64,000 nt of DNA from contig NZ_CP036282.1 of NCBI RefSeq assembly GCF_006974105.1, positions 3,472,001 through 3,536,000 of the forward strand, read 5' to 3'. Of the stretch, positions 35,844-45,114 are shown in pieces (within the stretch, counting starts at the first letter, position 1; the number at the start of each line of letters is the position of its first letter). Both the position numbers and the translations under genes were made by a program. The DNA is from Rhodoferax aquaticus. GTDB lineage: Bacteria > Pseudomonadota > Gammaproteobacteria > Burkholderiales > Burkholderiaceae_C. Below the pieces are notes generated by a model. The model was not told where the DNA came from. It ran no database searches and saw only the letters and a list, made by a program, of their open reading frames with translations.

Positions 35844-37220
35844 ATGTTTCGTTTTGCATTCACATCCCGTGCTGCTGCCTTCGCACTGGCCCTCAGCGCA
35901 CTGACCGCGCAAGCCCAAACCGAAGTCACCGCTGTCTTGGCGGGCCACGCGGCCGTGCCGTTCAACACCACCGTGGCTGCCCCTAAAGAAGCAGGCCCGC
36001 TGTTTGCCACTGCAGGCAAGTTCACCGCCGGCAACCGTCTACGCTCAGAAACCTTGGGCAGCGTGCCTGGCATCAGCTTTGTCGGTGACCCTAAGTACCC
36101 CCGCGCCTCAGGCGGCAGCTTGCCGATTGAAGGCCAATCGGTACAAGGTTTCTCTGGCATCGTGTCCTTGGGCAAGGGCGAGTTTTTGGCTCTGACTGAC
36201 AACGGCTTTGGCAGCAAGATCAACTCCCAAGATGCCTTGCTCATGGTGCACTTGGTCAAGGCCGATTGGGCCAGCGGCAAGGTCACACGCCAACACACCA
36301 CCTTTTTGCGTGACCCCGATCGCAAAGTGCCTTTCCACATCAACAACGAGAACACCAGCACCCGCTACCTGACCGGCTCTGACTTTGACCCCGAGTCCAT
36401 CCAAGTGGTGGGCAACGAGTGGTGGATTGGCGACGAGTTTGGCCCTTACATCTTGCGTGTGAACCACCAAGGTGTGGTCCAAGGCGTGATTGAGACCGTG
36501 GTGGGCGGCAAAGCCTACCGTGGACCAGACCACTACATGAATGGTCGCCTGCCCAACTACCCCGGCGACGCTGGCTTTGAAGTGCGCCGTTCCGGCGGCT
36601 TTGAGCCCATGGCCAAGTCCATGGACGGCAAAACCATGTACCCCATGTTTGAGTGGCCTCTGTGGGATGCTGCTACCAAAGCCCAAGAAAGCCGCAATGG
36701 CAAGCAGTTCACCCGCATTTTGGAGCTAGACATTGCCAGCCAAAAATACAGCGAGCGCCAGTGGAAATACAGCTTTGAAGAAAACGGCAACATCGCCGCC
36801 GACTTCCAAATGCTGGACGCCACCACCGGCTTGGTGATTGAGCGTGACGACGCAACCGAAGGCGCAGGCCCTGGCTGCCCTGGTGAAGCCCGCACCGACT
36901 GCTTTACCCGCCCTGCCAAGTTCAAGCGCATTTACAAGATCGACTTCGCCCAAACCGACGCCGATGGTTTTGTCAAAAAAGTGGCCTACATTGACCTCAC
37001 CAAAATCAGCAACCCCAACAAGCTGGCCAAGGTGGGCCCCAATGAAGACAACTTCGTATTGCCCCACCTCGGGCCAGAAGGTCTCGCAGTGGTGGATGCC
37101 CAGCACATTGTGGTGGTGAACGACAACAACTTCCCCTTCTCCTCGGGCCGCACCTTGGGCAAGCCGGATGACAACGAGCTCACGCTCTTGAACATCAAAG
37201 CCTTGATCGACGCGAAGTAA
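35844..37220 (+). CDS. Exported esterase-like phytase-family protein
   Basis: A 458-residue exported protein with signal peptide MFRFAFTSRAAAFALALSAL... cut near TAQA-QT (about residue 25). The mature part matches the 'esterase-like activity of phytase' beta-propeller family: FSGIVSLGKGEFLALTDNGF, then WIGDEFGPYILRV and LGPEGLAVVDAQHIVVVNDN. The conserved acidic clusters (TDNG, DEFGP, NDNN) suggest metal binding. It probably acts on phosphate esters or related compounds in the periplasm, a role inferred from family naming. ATG at 35844 is chosen because the signal peptide starts there. Confidence 0.87.
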   Translation: MFRFAFTSRAAAFALALSALTAQAQTEVTAVLAGHAAVPFNTTVAAPKEAGPLFATAGKFTAGNRLRSETLGSVPGISFVGDPKYPRASGGSLPIEGQSVQGFSGIVSLGKGEFLALTDNGFGSKINSQDALLMVHLVKADWASGKVTRQHTTFLRDPDRKVPFHINNENTSTRYLTGSDFDPESIQVVGNEWWIGDEFGPYILRVNHQGVVQGVIETVVGGKAYRGPDHYMNGRLPNYPGDAGFEVRRSGGFEPMAKSMDGKTMYPMFEWPLWDAATKAQESRNGKQFTRILELDIASQKYSERQWKYSFEENGNIAADFQMLDATTGLVIERDDATEGAGPGCPGEARTDCFTRPAKFKRIYKIDFAQTDADGFVKKVAYIDLTKISNPNKLAKVGPNEDNFVLPHLGPEGLAVVDAQHIVVVNDNNFPFSSGRTLGKPDDNELTLLNIKALIDAK

Positions 37221-37250
37221 GCTTCGCCTACCCTCTTGGTTAAGCACAAA

Positions 37251-37278
37251 GGCCATCCCTTGGCAACAGGGGATGGCC
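37251..37278 (+). terminator. Probable terminator after the phytase-like gene
   Basis: Perfect 9-bp stem GGCCATCCC (37251-37259) and GGGATGGCC (37270-37278) with a 10-base loop, 30 bases after the stop. The T-tract is weak (TATTTACTT), so efficiency is uncertain. Confidence 0.5.
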
Positions 37279-37389
37279 TATTTACTTGGGGCTAGGAGCA
37301 GGCGCACAATGCATCGCAAAGTGGGGCGCACATGCAGTCATTGGGATGCTGCAGCGCAACATGCGTCGATTCTTGCTTTGCACCCTGCC

Positions 37390-37905
37390 ATGACACACGC
37401 TACCGCAGAAATTGCCGTTTGCCCCACCGTATTGGACGTCGAAGCCTCCGGCTTTGGGCGCAACAGTTACCCCATTGAAGTGGGCTTTGCGCTGCCCAAT
37501 GGCCACACCTTTTGCACGCTGATTCGCCCTGAGGCCGAGTGGACCCATTGGGATGCGCAAGCGGAAGCGCTGCACCACATCTCACGCACTTTGATCGAGC
37601 AACGGGGCCAACCTGCCCGAGAGGTTGCCCGGCTTTTGAACACCCATTTGCAAGGGCAGACCGTGTACTCCGACGGCTGGGCCAATGACTACAGCTGGAT
37701 TGGCGCCTTGTTTGACGCCGCAGGCATTGCGCCGAAGTTCAAGCTAGAAAACCTGCGCGCCCTGCTCAACGAAACCGAAGCCGACCAGTGGCACATCGTC
37801 AAGGCCGAGATCAGCCACGAGCGCGGCACCCAGCGCCACCGCGCCAGTGCCGATGCCCGCATGCTGCAACTCACGCTGCAGCGCCTGCGCCGGGGCAGCC
37901 ACTAA
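37390..37905 (+). CDS. DEDDh 3'-5' exonuclease-like protein
   Basis: A 171-residue RNase T/DnaQ-fold protein. Exo I is VLDVEASGFG (Asp16, Glu18). Exo II is SDGWANDYSW. Exo III is HRASADARML, with His then Asp five residues on, the DEDDh pattern. It is shorter than polymerase epsilon subunits and lacks a clear extra domain, so a small nucleic-acid trimming enzyme is likely. The ATG at 37390 has no visible Shine-Dalgarno; the frame is open upstream to 37273 across the terminator region, which is unlikely to be coding. Confidence 0.8.
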   Translation: MTHATAEIAVCPTVLDVEASGFGRNSYPIEVGFALPNGHTFCTLIRPEAEWTHWDAQAEALHHISRTLIEQRGQPAREVARLLNTHLQGQTVYSDGWANDYSWIGALFDAAGIAPKFKLENLRALLNETEADQWHIVKAEISHERGTQRHRASADARMLQLTLQRLRRGSH

Positions 37906-37956
37906 GCTCCCCATGGGCGCAAAGATGCCATACCAACAGCGACCACGCGCTTCCAT

Positions 37957-38012
37957 ATAGATAGCAAACCACTCAATATCCATGGGCGCTGCAGCTATTT
38001 TTTTAAAGCGCT
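37957..38012 (-). repeat. Short interspersed repeat, copy F (diverged)
   Basis: ATAGATAGCAAACC, then GGGCGCTGCAGCTATTTTTT and AAAGCGCT. It lies between the exonuclease and acetyl-CoA hydrolase genes, ending 2 bases from the latter's stop. It is the least regular copy. Confidence 0.4.
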
Positions 38013-38013
38013 C

Positions 38014-40134
38014 CTAAAGATTCCCGGCAAACAGGCGGCGCATCAGCAAGTCTTTGATGCTGTGGGCGTCGTCCAGCCCTAGGCGCTCTAGGTAGGCTTG
38101 CGGGGCTTCTTTGCCATCCCATAGGCTTTTCACGGCCATCACAAACAGCTCGCCCGGGTGGCTGCTGGCGTGCTTCAATTTTTTCATGGCGCGCACCATG
38201 TGCTGCTCGTCTTCAGTGAGGTCTGTACCAAACGGAAAGTCGGGCAGCAGGCCCGCTTGGGCCCAAGGGCGCAAGGTGGCTTGCAGGGTTTCGGGGAGGT
38301 TGTGGCGGTAAGCGGCGGGCACTTCGTAGTCACTCTCCAGCTTGCCGTGCGCCTTGGCCTGGCGCACCAGCTCGGGCTGGAAGCGCGAGTCTGCCACCGC
38401 AATGAGGCGTTTGACGACCTCGCTGTCCGACTGGCCGCGCAACTCCGCCACGCCATATTCGGTAACCACCACATCGCGCAAATGCCGGGGAATGGTGACG
38501 TTGCCGTAGCTCCAGACGATGCTGCTTTTGAGGCCGTCTTTGTTGTCATGGGTGGCGCGCAGCATCATGACCAAGCGCGCATCGGGCAGCGCGTGGGACA
38601 TGGCGACAAAGTTGTATTGCCCACCTACCCCGCTCACCACCTGGCCAGACTCCAGCGCATCGCTGGCAGCAGCCCCCAAGAGGGTCACGACCATGGTGGT
38701 GTTCATAAAGCGCGCCTTGCGGCGCTGTGCACGCTTCAAGGCGTCGTCGCCATAGAGCTGGTTGATGAAGTCGATGCGGGTCATGTCGATCTTGGCCAGC
38801 TCTTGCTCAGGCATGGAACGCAGCCGCTCGTAAAAGTCACGCGGCCCTAAGAAAAAGCCACCCGTCATGCTGATGCCACCCAGGAGCCGTGACCCCAGCA
38901 TATGGGCGCAGACATGTTCAAACACAGCTTCGTCCCGCAGCTTGTTGGCATAGCGGTGGTGGCCACACACCAGGGTTTCGCCATCTAGCTGCACTTCAGG
39001 GCGTAGCACGCCGTAGTGCTTTAAGAAATCCAGATCGCCCTGCCCTAATGAAGAACGCACACGCCTTGCATCCAAGAGGGCGCGCAGGGTTTGGGGCGTG
39101 ACGGTTTCATCGGCAATCGCCCCAGAGTTCAATAGCTGCTGCAACACCGTATCGCCATACACCTCGCGGCGAATAATGCCGGCTTCAATCAAACGCAAGA
39201 AGGCGTTCACAAACATCTCTGAGCAGCCATACAGGCCCTGGTCAAACCGGCCTAGCTCGCGGCCTTGCAGGCCCGCCGGACACAGCGACTTCAAAATATT
39301 CTGAAACTCCACGCCATGGCGATCCCGCACCAACAGGGCTTGGCCGATGGCGTCGCCCAGTGAGCCAATGCCAATTTGCAGCGTGCCCCCGTCGGCCACC
39401 AAACTGGCAGCATGCAGGCCAATAGCGTAGTCCGCCGCGCTGACTTTGGCGTTAGGCGGTGCAAACACATCGTGGGTCGCGGCGGGGTCGTTGAGCACCA
39501 CGTCAAAGAATGCGGGGCTCACTTCGGCGCCATGGGGCATAAAGGGCATGGCGTGGTTGATCACACCAATCGTCATCAGAGGCAGGCCCGCGCTGCGCAT
39601 TTTGTCTACCACTTCGTGCGAGACGTCAGGGTTGCTCGAAAGACTCAAGCGCAAACCATGCGCGCCTTCTTTGGCCGCAACAGCTTGGGCCAGAACGTTG
39701 ATGCCCTGCACCGCCATGTCGCGGGCCACAAAGGTGTAGTTGGTGGAGATGTAGCCCAGCTGGGCTGCGCTGTTGCCTAGGTAGTCACCCGTCTTCAGGA
39801 AAAACTCGCGCACCTCAATATTGGGCGGCAAGCAGCCCGCGCGGGAATCTTTGACGTAATCCAAGTCGGGGTAGTTGCCAAACACCCGCTCCACCAGGGG
39901 TTCTAAAAAGTGCTTTTCGAGCGGGCTGTGGCCCACCGGCTTTTCGAGCGACAGCGCGGTGATGATGCGCAACTTGCGCAAAGGGTTGCCTTTGATGCGG
40001 CGGTACAGCGCATTCACAAACGGGTTGGGCTTGCCTACGCCCAGGGGAATACCCAGCACGATGTCGCCAGCAATGCTGTCAAGGACATGGTCTACACAGG
40101 CATCAATGGAATCCATCAATAAAGGCTGGGTCAT
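38014..40134 (-). CDS. Acetyl-CoA hydrolase/transferase family protein (706 aa)
   Basis: A 706-residue cytoplasmic protein with an N-terminal and a C-terminal acetyl-CoA hydrolase/transferase domain. Seen: GIPLGVGKPNPFVNALYRRI, GGTLQIGIGSLGDAIGQALL and, in the C-terminal domain, SGVGGQYNFVAMSHALPDAR and VTEYGVAELRGQSD. It is longer than classical acetate or 4-hydroxybutyrate CoA-transferases (about 430-500), with a roughly 190-residue insertion around 350-530. Which acyl-CoA it uses is not predictable. Start ATG at 40134 follows TAGGAGAGC. It is divergent from the 40.3-kb gene run. Confidence 0.88.
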   Translation of the reverse strand: MTQPLLMDSIDACVDHVLDSIAGDIVLGIPLGVGKPNPFVNALYRRIKGNPLRKLRIITALSLEKPVGHSPLEKHFLEPLVERVFGNYPDLDYVKDSRAGCLPPNIEVREFFLKTGDYLGNSAAQLGYISTNYTFVARDMAVQGINVLAQAVAAKEGAHGLRLSLSSNPDVSHEVVDKMRSAGLPLMTIGVINHAMPFMPHGAEVSPAFFDVVLNDPAATHDVFAPPNAKVSAADYAIGLHAASLVADGGTLQIGIGSLGDAIGQALLVRDRHGVEFQNILKSLCPAGLQGRELGRFDQGLYGCSEMFVNAFLRLIEAGIIRREVYGDTVLQQLLNSGAIADETVTPQTLRALLDARRVRSSLGQGDLDFLKHYGVLRPEVQLDGETLVCGHHRYANKLRDEAVFEHVCAHMLGSRLLGGISMTGGFFLGPRDFYERLRSMPEQELAKIDMTRIDFINQLYGDDALKRAQRRKARFMNTTMVVTLLGAAASDALESGQVVSGVGGQYNFVAMSHALPDARLVMMLRATHDNKDGLKSSIVWSYGNVTIPRHLRDVVVTEYGVAELRGQSDSEVVKRLIAVADSRFQPELVRQAKAHGKLESDYEVPAAYRHNLPETLQATLRPWAQAGLLPDFPFGTDLTEDEQHMVRAMKKLKHASSHPGELFVMAVKSLWDGKEAPQAYLERLGLDDAHSIKDLLMRRLFAGNL

Positions 40135-40271
40135 GGGGGTGCTCTCCTAGTGTCTTTGTTTTTAGCTGGTCAGTATCGGCACATCCGCTCCCAAGATTCT
40201 TGATATGGGACAAGTTTTTTGCCAGAAGCACAAGTTTTGTAAGGTTTATCCATGGCCTGCGACCAAAGGCC

Positions 40272-40736
40272 ATGTTGAGCGAAAACCCCACACAGCTGTT
40301 CAGTACGGCAGCCACTACACCAAGCACACGGCTAGGGCTGCTTCGCACCTTGCGTGGCTTGATGGACTCCTGGTTGGGTGCCATTTTGGGTGGCGCTGTG
40401 TACGGCGCATGGGCGGTGTGGGCCAACTGGGCGGACGGTGCTAACCAAGCCTTGAAAGTAGGGCTTGCACACTGGAGCACCAGCGCCTTACTCACCTTCT
40501 TTGGAACCATGGCCATGCGCTTTTTTTACGGCCAAGCCCATGGAGCAGCGGGCGGACTGCGCGCCATGGCGGGCGGCTTGTGTCTAACCTACGCCACGCT
40601 GCTGGTGGTGCACGGGCTCATAGGCACCCAGCACGTTTTGCTCACACTGGCCCCGGGTTTGATTCCCAACTTTTTGTTTTGTACCAGCTACGCCTTGCTC
40701 CTGATGCGTACCCAACCTTTGAAAGCACTCGCATGA
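40272..40736 (+). CDS. Small four-helix membrane protein, unknown
   Basis: A 154-residue integral membrane protein with four hydrophobic helices (about 35-55, 70-88, 98-118, 125-145) and a Met-Arg-rich C-terminus. I do not recognise a family. Start ATG at 40272 (MLSENPTQLF) is plausible; the frame is open 24 codons upstream. It ends in an ATGA overlap with the DinB-like gene and begins a co-directional run with the ATP-grasp gene, so it is probably an accessory membrane component of that unit. Confidence 0.7.
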   Translation: MLSENPTQLFSTAATTPSTRLGLLRTLRGLMDSWLGAILGGAVYGAWAVWANWADGANQALKVGLAHWSTSALLTFFGTMAMRFFYGQAHGAAGGLRAMAGGLCLTYATLLVVHGLIGTQHVLLTLAPGLIPNFLFCTSYALLLMRTQPLKALA

Positions 40737-41299
40737 CCCACGCCCCCCCCCTAGGTACCGCAGCGCAGCTGAGCAAATACACCCACGCGGTGCTCACGCA
40801 AATGGCCAGTGTGGTCCAGCCGCACCTCGAGAAGGCTGACCAAGCCTACGCTTTGCATTTGGGTGCGCACATGCGCCACATCATTGAACACTACGACACG
40901 CTGGCCAACGCTTTGGCCGTCTCCGACGTGGCCGCGCTGCGCCCCTATGTCGCCGACTACGATGCGCGTGAACGCAACTTGGCACTTGAAACCATGCCTG
41001 AAGTGGCCATGGAGCGCATCCACAAGCTGATGCGTATGCTGACCGACCTCAGTACCACCACCATGGAGCGCAGCGTAGAAGTGCATACCCGCGGGGGACT
41101 CCTGGGCGAGTTGGACTTTAAGACGGTCTCCAGCGTAGCGCGTGAGTTGATGTTCTTGAACAGCCATGCCACCCACCACTTTGCGGTCATGCAAGCCTAC
41201 GCCCACCAGCGGGGTGAGACCTTGGGCGCCGGTGTAGGCAAGGCACCTGCTACGGTGGCGCACGAACGTAAGCAGTTGTGCGAAACGGCACAGGCCTAA
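40733..41299 (+). CDS. DinB-superfamily-like protein
   Basis: A 188-residue soluble protein with a predicted four-helix bundle and histidines placed as in the DinB/YfiT metal site: HMRHIIEHYD near residue 45 and NSHATHHFAVMQAYAHQRGE near 145. DinB-like proteins include thiol S-transferases and uncharacterised metal proteins; none of those activities is shown here. It overlaps the preceding membrane gene by ATGA and is followed 10 bp later by the ATP-grasp gene, so the three are likely one transcript. Confidence 0.78.
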   Translation: MTHAPPLGTAAQLSKYTHAVLTQMASVVQPHLEKADQAYALHLGAHMRHIIEHYDTLANALAVSDVAALRPYVADYDARERNLALETMPEVAMERIHKLMRMLTDLSTTTMERSVEVHTRGGLLGELDFKTVSSVARELMFLNSHATHHFAVMQAYAHQRGETLGAGVGKAPATVAHERKQLCETAQA

Positions 41300-41309
41300 G
41301 GAGATTGCC

Positions 41310-42467
41310 ATGATGGACATGCACGCCCCCCTGCCACCCAGCGCCGCGCCGCGCGGCTTGCACCCTTCTGCCCTGCCATGGCAAGCCGAAGTGCAGGACG
41401 CCCCCCCACAGCCCAGTTGGCTCCAAAGCCTGCAGATCAGGGTGGAGCGCGCGGTACGTTGGGAGTTCTGGCCCTCGTGGCTGTACTACGGCCCCATCGT
41501 GCTGTGGATACTGTGGTTAGGACTCAAACACCGCAGCCCCATGGCGTTTACCGCTGCCAACCCAGCACTCGAAGCCGGCGGCATGGTAGGTGAAAAAAAG
41601 CACCTAGCGCTCGCCCCGCTTCAGAACAACGCTCCCGATTTGGTAGCGAAATTTACACTTATCGAGTCTGCAGATGCCACCGAGCGCACGGCTGCGGCCA
41701 TGGCGTTTGCCCAGATACAAGGTATGCCACTGGTACTCAAACCCAATGTAGGGCAACGCGGGCGCGGCGTTTTCGTGGCCCGGACACAGGCCGAAGTGCG
41801 TGACTACATGACCCGGTTCAAAGGCGATGTGATTGCGCAGCGGCACATTGGCGGCGAGGAGTTTGGCGTGTTTGTGGCACGCGCTCCAGGGGAACTGCAG
41901 CCACGCATTCTGTCCATCGTGCACAAAACTTTTCCCACAGTCACAGGCAATGGCACGCTCAGTTTGCGTGAACTCATATTGGCAGACGCCCGTGCACGCC
42001 TGATTTCTAGCCTGTTATTTGAGCGCTGGGCGCATGAGCTAGACCGTGTGCCTGCCATCGGTGATGTGGTCAAACTGGTGGAGATTGGCGCGCACTGCCG
42101 TGGCAGTCTCTTCTTGGACGCGGCCGAACATGCAACCCCAGCCCTGGTCGCCACGCTCACCCGTTTGCTAGATGCCGTGCCCGGCTATGCCTTTGGCCGC
42201 ATGGACCTGCGCGTGCCCAGCGTGGCGCACTTTAGGCGCGGTGAGGGTCTGCAGGTACTGGAACTCAACGGTGTATCTGCTGAGAGCGCGCACATTTACC
42301 ACCCGGGAACACCTTTGCTTACCGGCTACAAGGCCATGTTTCACCAATGGTCCACCGCCTTTGCCATAGGCGCAGCCTACGAAAAACAGGGCGTTGCTAC
42401 CACCTCCGCTTGGAGCTTGCTGCAACAATTTTTAGCCGACTTGCGCCGCAGCGAAACTTGGTTTTAA
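41310..42467 (+). CDS. Membrane-anchored ATP-grasp ligase-like protein
   Basis: A 385-residue protein with an N-terminal membrane helix (about 54-72, SWLYYGPIVLWILWLGL) followed by the conserved FTAANPALEAGGMVGEKK. The ATP-grasp domain then follows: GMPLVLKPNVGQRGRGVFVA (ATP-binding lysine and Gly-rich loop) and LQVLELNGVSAESAH (metal-binding ELNG). This architecture is often annotated as D-Ala-D-Ala ligase, but the anchor and cluster argue for a different carboxylate-amine ligase. AAGGAG lies 6 bases before the ATG. The substrate is unknown. Confidence 0.8.
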   Translation: MMDMHAPLPPSAAPRGLHPSALPWQAEVQDAPPQPSWLQSLQIRVERAVRWEFWPSWLYYGPIVLWILWLGLKHRSPMAFTAANPALEAGGMVGEKKHLALAPLQNNAPDLVAKFTLIESADATERTAAAMAFAQIQGMPLVLKPNVGQRGRGVFVARTQAEVRDYMTRFKGDVIAQRHIGGEEFGVFVARAPGELQPRILSIVHKTFPTVTGNGTLSLRELILADARARLISSLLFERWAHELDRVPAIGDVVKLVEIGAHCRGSLFLDAAEHATPALVATLTRLLDAVPGYAFGRMDLRVPSVAHFRRGEGLQVLELNGVSAESAHIYHPGTPLLTGYKAMFHQWSTAFAIGAAYEKQGVATTSAWSLLQQFLADLRRSETWF

Positions 42468-42493
42468 CCCCTTCCTATCGCACCACATTGACT

Positions 42494-42967
42494 ATGAAAA
42501 ACAAACACTACTTTCGCCACTTGCTTGTGATGTTCAGCATGCTCTTAGGCCTCAACGCCTTGGCTGCACCGCCCATCAACACCTTGAAGAACTCGTTTTT
42601 CGCCACCACGACGGACACCGCTATCAACGGCTACGACAGCGTGGCCTATTTCACTAACAATGCCCCGGTCAAAGGCTCGGACAGCTTGGTCTGGGAGTGG
42701 AAAGGGGCCAAATGGAAGTTTTCCACGGCCGCCAACTTGGAACTCTTTAAAGCCAACCCCGACAAATACGCCCCGCAGTACGGTGGCTACTGTGCCTATG
42801 GCGTTGCCAAAGACAATTTGGTCAAGGTAGACCCCGAGCAGTTCACCATTTTGGACGGCAAGCTGTACTTGAACTACGACGCTTCGGTGCAAAAAGAATG
42901 GGCCAAAGACCGCGCCGGTTTTATCAAGCAAGCGGATGCCAAGTTTCAAAGCCTGTTGGCCAAGTAA
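42494..42967 (+). CDS. Exported YHS-domain protein
   Basis: A 157-residue protein with a signal peptide (MKNKHYFRHLLVMFSMLLGL..., likely cut ALA-AP near residue 24) and a YHS domain: AINGYDSVAYFTNNAPVKGS, then WKFSTAANLELFKANPDKYA and PQYGGYCAYGVA. YHS domains are proposed to bind metal, but the cysteine pattern here is minimal (one in GGYCAYG). Start ATG at 42494. It follows the ATP-grasp gene by 26 bp and precedes the DoxX-like gene by 36 bp. Confidence 0.86.
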   Translation: MKNKHYFRHLLVMFSMLLGLNALAAPPINTLKNSFFATTTDTAINGYDSVAYFTNNAPVKGSDSLVWEWKGAKWKFSTAANLELFKANPDKYAPQYGGYCAYGVAKDNLVKVDPEQFTILDGKLYLNYDASVQKEWAKDRAGFIKQADAKFQSLLAK

Positions 42968-43003
42968 GGCACTCCAATCAACACAGAGTCCGTGAGGTCT
43001 TCC

Positions 43004-43492
43004 ATGCAACTCCTGAAAAAACATGGCCACTGGGTGCTCACCCTGTTTGTGGCCTTTGTCTTCATCCAGTCACTGTTCTTCAAGTTCAGCAACTCGCCTG
43101 AAACGGTCTACATTTTCCAAGGCAAATTAGACCCGTGGGCAGCCTCCCTCGGGTTTGCGGGTGTTTTTGCGCCGGGGGGCATTTTTTCAGCCAAAGTAGT
43201 CGGCACCGCCGAACTGCTGGCGTCATTGCTGCTGCTGGTAGGCGCCGCCACTGCGCGCAGGCCTTGGATTCAGGTGGCAGGTGCGGCCATGGGCTTGGGC
43301 GTCATCAGTGGCGCCATTTTCTTTCACCTGTTCACACCTTTGGGCATTGCGGTTATCAATACCGACGGCAGCAGCGATGGCGGTGAACTCTTCATGCTGG
43401 CTTGCGGCGTGTGGGTGTCATGCGCTGTGCTGCTGTGGATGCGACGCGACGTCTGGGCGCCGGCCGTGCGTCAGCTATTAGGGCGCAGCTAA
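43004..43492 (+). CDS. DoxX-like membrane protein
   Basis: A 162-residue protein with four hydrophobic helices (about 12-30, 66-84, 92-112, 128-148), matching the DoxX/YkgB size and helix spacing. It has FFKFSNSPETVYIFQGKLDP after helix 1 and GTAELLASLLLLVGAA in helix 2. Function is unknown; relatives are linked to redox or thiosulfate metabolism. ATG at 43004 has GAGG 6 bases upstream. Its stop directly abuts the lipoprotein hydrolase start with no gap. Confidence 0.8.
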   Translation: MQLLKKHGHWVLTLFVAFVFIQSLFFKFSNSPETVYIFQGKLDPWAASLGFAGVFAPGGIFSAKVVGTAELLASLLLLVGAATARRPWIQVAGAAMGLGVISGAIFFHLFTPLGIAVINTDGSSDGGELFMLACGVWVSCAVLLWMRRDVWAPAVRQLLGRS

Positions 43493-44335
43493 ATGCGCAA
43501 TCCACTGCAATGGTTTGCCACGGTGGCGGTGGCGCTGGTGGCCGGGTGCAGCAACCCGCCCTATCCGCGTGGTGCCATGGAATCACTTTACCCGGATGGC
43601 AAATACCCCGCGCTGTCTACCGTGCAGGTGCAAGGCCGCTATGTGGGCATGGCAAAGACCACCACAGCGCCTGTGGAAGCGGCCCAAGCGCCTGTTTTGT
43701 TGTTTATCCATGGCTCGCCGGGTGACTGGAAGGCGTGGGCCCACTTTCTCAAAGCCAGTGAGCTTCCTACATTCGATACACGCATTGCCGTAGACCGCCC
43801 GGGCTTTGGGGCCTCCGGCGCTGGGCAGGTGGTGCCCGACCTCAGGGCACAAGCGGCCCTGCTTGCCACCCTGATTCCGAAGGGGCGCAAAGCAATTGTG
43901 ATTGGCCACTCGCTGGGTGGACCCATTGCGGCGTGGATGGCGGTGGATGCGCCAGACCAGGTGTGCGCGGCTATTTCGCTCGCGGGCTCGCTGTCGTCCA
44001 AGTACGAAGCACCGCGCTGGTACAACTATTTGGCAGACTTTGCTTTGGTGCGTTGGGCCATCCCGCAAGAGATGGTGTGGTCCAACCAAGAAATGATGCC
44101 GCTGTCCAGCGAACTGGAAAAGCTGGAACACGCATTGCCGACACTGCATGTGCCTTTGCTGCTATTGCAAGGCGGCAAAGACACTCTGGTAGACCCGCGC
44201 ACCGTGGACGAGGTGCAAGCGTTTGCGCCCGCCCAATGGCTGTCTATTCAACGGCTCCCAGACGCTACCCATTTCTTCCTGTGGGAAGATCCAGACGCCG
44301 TGATCAACGCGATTCGCAAGCTACCATGTGCCTGA
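43493..44335 (+). CDS. Alpha/beta-hydrolase lipoprotein
   Basis: A 280-residue hydrolase. A lipobox LVAGC with Cys19 predicts lipid anchoring to a membrane. The hydrolase fold has the oxyanion HGSPGDW, nucleophile Ser140 in GHSLGG, a candidate acid in KDTLVDP and His in PDATHFFLW. Probable esterase or epoxide-hydrolase-like activity; substrate unknown. Its start immediately follows the DoxX-like stop (TAAATG), and its 3' end overlaps the NRDE gene by 10 bp. Confidence 0.86.
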   Translation: MRNPLQWFATVAVALVAGCSNPPYPRGAMESLYPDGKYPALSTVQVQGRYVGMAKTTTAPVEAAQAPVLLFIHGSPGDWKAWAHFLKASELPTFDTRIAVDRPGFGASGAGQVVPDLRAQAALLATLIPKGRKAIVIGHSLGGPIAAWMAVDAPDQVCAAISLAGSLSSKYEAPRWYNYLADFALVRWAIPQEMVWSNQEMMPLSSELEKLEHALPTLHVPLLLLQGGKDTLVDPRTVDEVQAFAPAQWLSIQRLPDATHFFLWEDPDAVINAIRKLPCA

Positions 44336-45114
44336 TTGCTTTTAACTGGCAGCCTCAAGCGCCAGTGCCACTCACCCTCATTGCCAACCGGGATGAGTTC
44401 TATGCGCGCCCGACCCAAGCACTGCACAAATGGGAGGACACGGGCTTCTTGGCTGGCAAAGACCTGCAAGCCGGCGGCACCTGGCTAGGAGTCAGCCACA
44501 CCGGCCGGGTGGCTGCACTGACCAACCACCGCGATGTGAACCAGCACCGGGACGACGCGCCTTCGCGCGGGGACCTGACCAGTGCCTTCTTACGGGGCAC
44601 CGCGTCTTGTGCACAGTACCTAGAGACCTTGGCGGCCACAGCGCACCAGTACAACCCGTTCAACTTATTGGTGTTTGATGGCCATAGCGCCATGGGCTTT
44701 GAGAGTCGCCACGGGCAGCCTTTTGCACTGGCCCCTGGGGTGGGCGCCGTGTCCAATGCCGACTTTGGCACGCCCTGGCCCAAGTTGCAAAGGCTGCAAG
44801 CGGCCTACACCCAGCACCTAGCAAAGCACGGGCTGGCGCAAGGTGACGCAGCTCCAAGCCACCACGGTGACCTGTTTGCCATGCTGGCCGAGCGCCGCCT
44901 CGCCGCGGATGATGCGCTGCCTCACACGGGGTTACCCATAGAGCGCGAACGTGCCTTGTCTGCAGAGTTCATTCACACGCCAACGTATGGCACACGGGCC
45001 AGCTCATTGCTTTTTGTTCACCGGCATGGCGCTAGTTTTTTCGAGCGCAGCTTTGACGCCGCGGGCATGAGCGGTGAAGTGCACCACACCACCACTTGGG
45101 GGACCACACTATGA
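44326..45114 (+). CDS. NRDE (TANGO2-like) family protein
   Basis: A 262-residue protein of the Ntn-hydrolase-like NRDE family. It opens MCLIAFNWQPQAPVPLTLIA then NRDEFYARPTQAL, the family signature, followed by LQAGGTWLGVSHTGRVAALT and a TYGTRASSLLF motif near the C-terminus. Cys2 would be the N-terminal nucleophile if Ntn chemistry applies. Eukaryotic TANGO2 is linked to lipid and haem metabolism; the bacterial role is unknown. It overlaps the hydrolase gene by 10 bp and the acyltransferase gene by ATGA. Confidence 0.88.
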   Translation: MCLIAFNWQPQAPVPLTLIANRDEFYARPTQALHKWEDTGFLAGKDLQAGGTWLGVSHTGRVAALTNHRDVNQHRDDAPSRGDLTSAFLRGTASCAQYLETLAATAHQYNPFNLLVFDGHSAMGFESRHGQPFALAPGVGAVSNADFGTPWPKLQRLQAAYTQHLAKHGLAQGDAAPSHHGDLFAMLAERRLAADDALPHTGLPIERERALSAEFIHTPTYGTRASSLLFVHRHGASFFERSFDAAGMSGEVHHTTTWGTTL

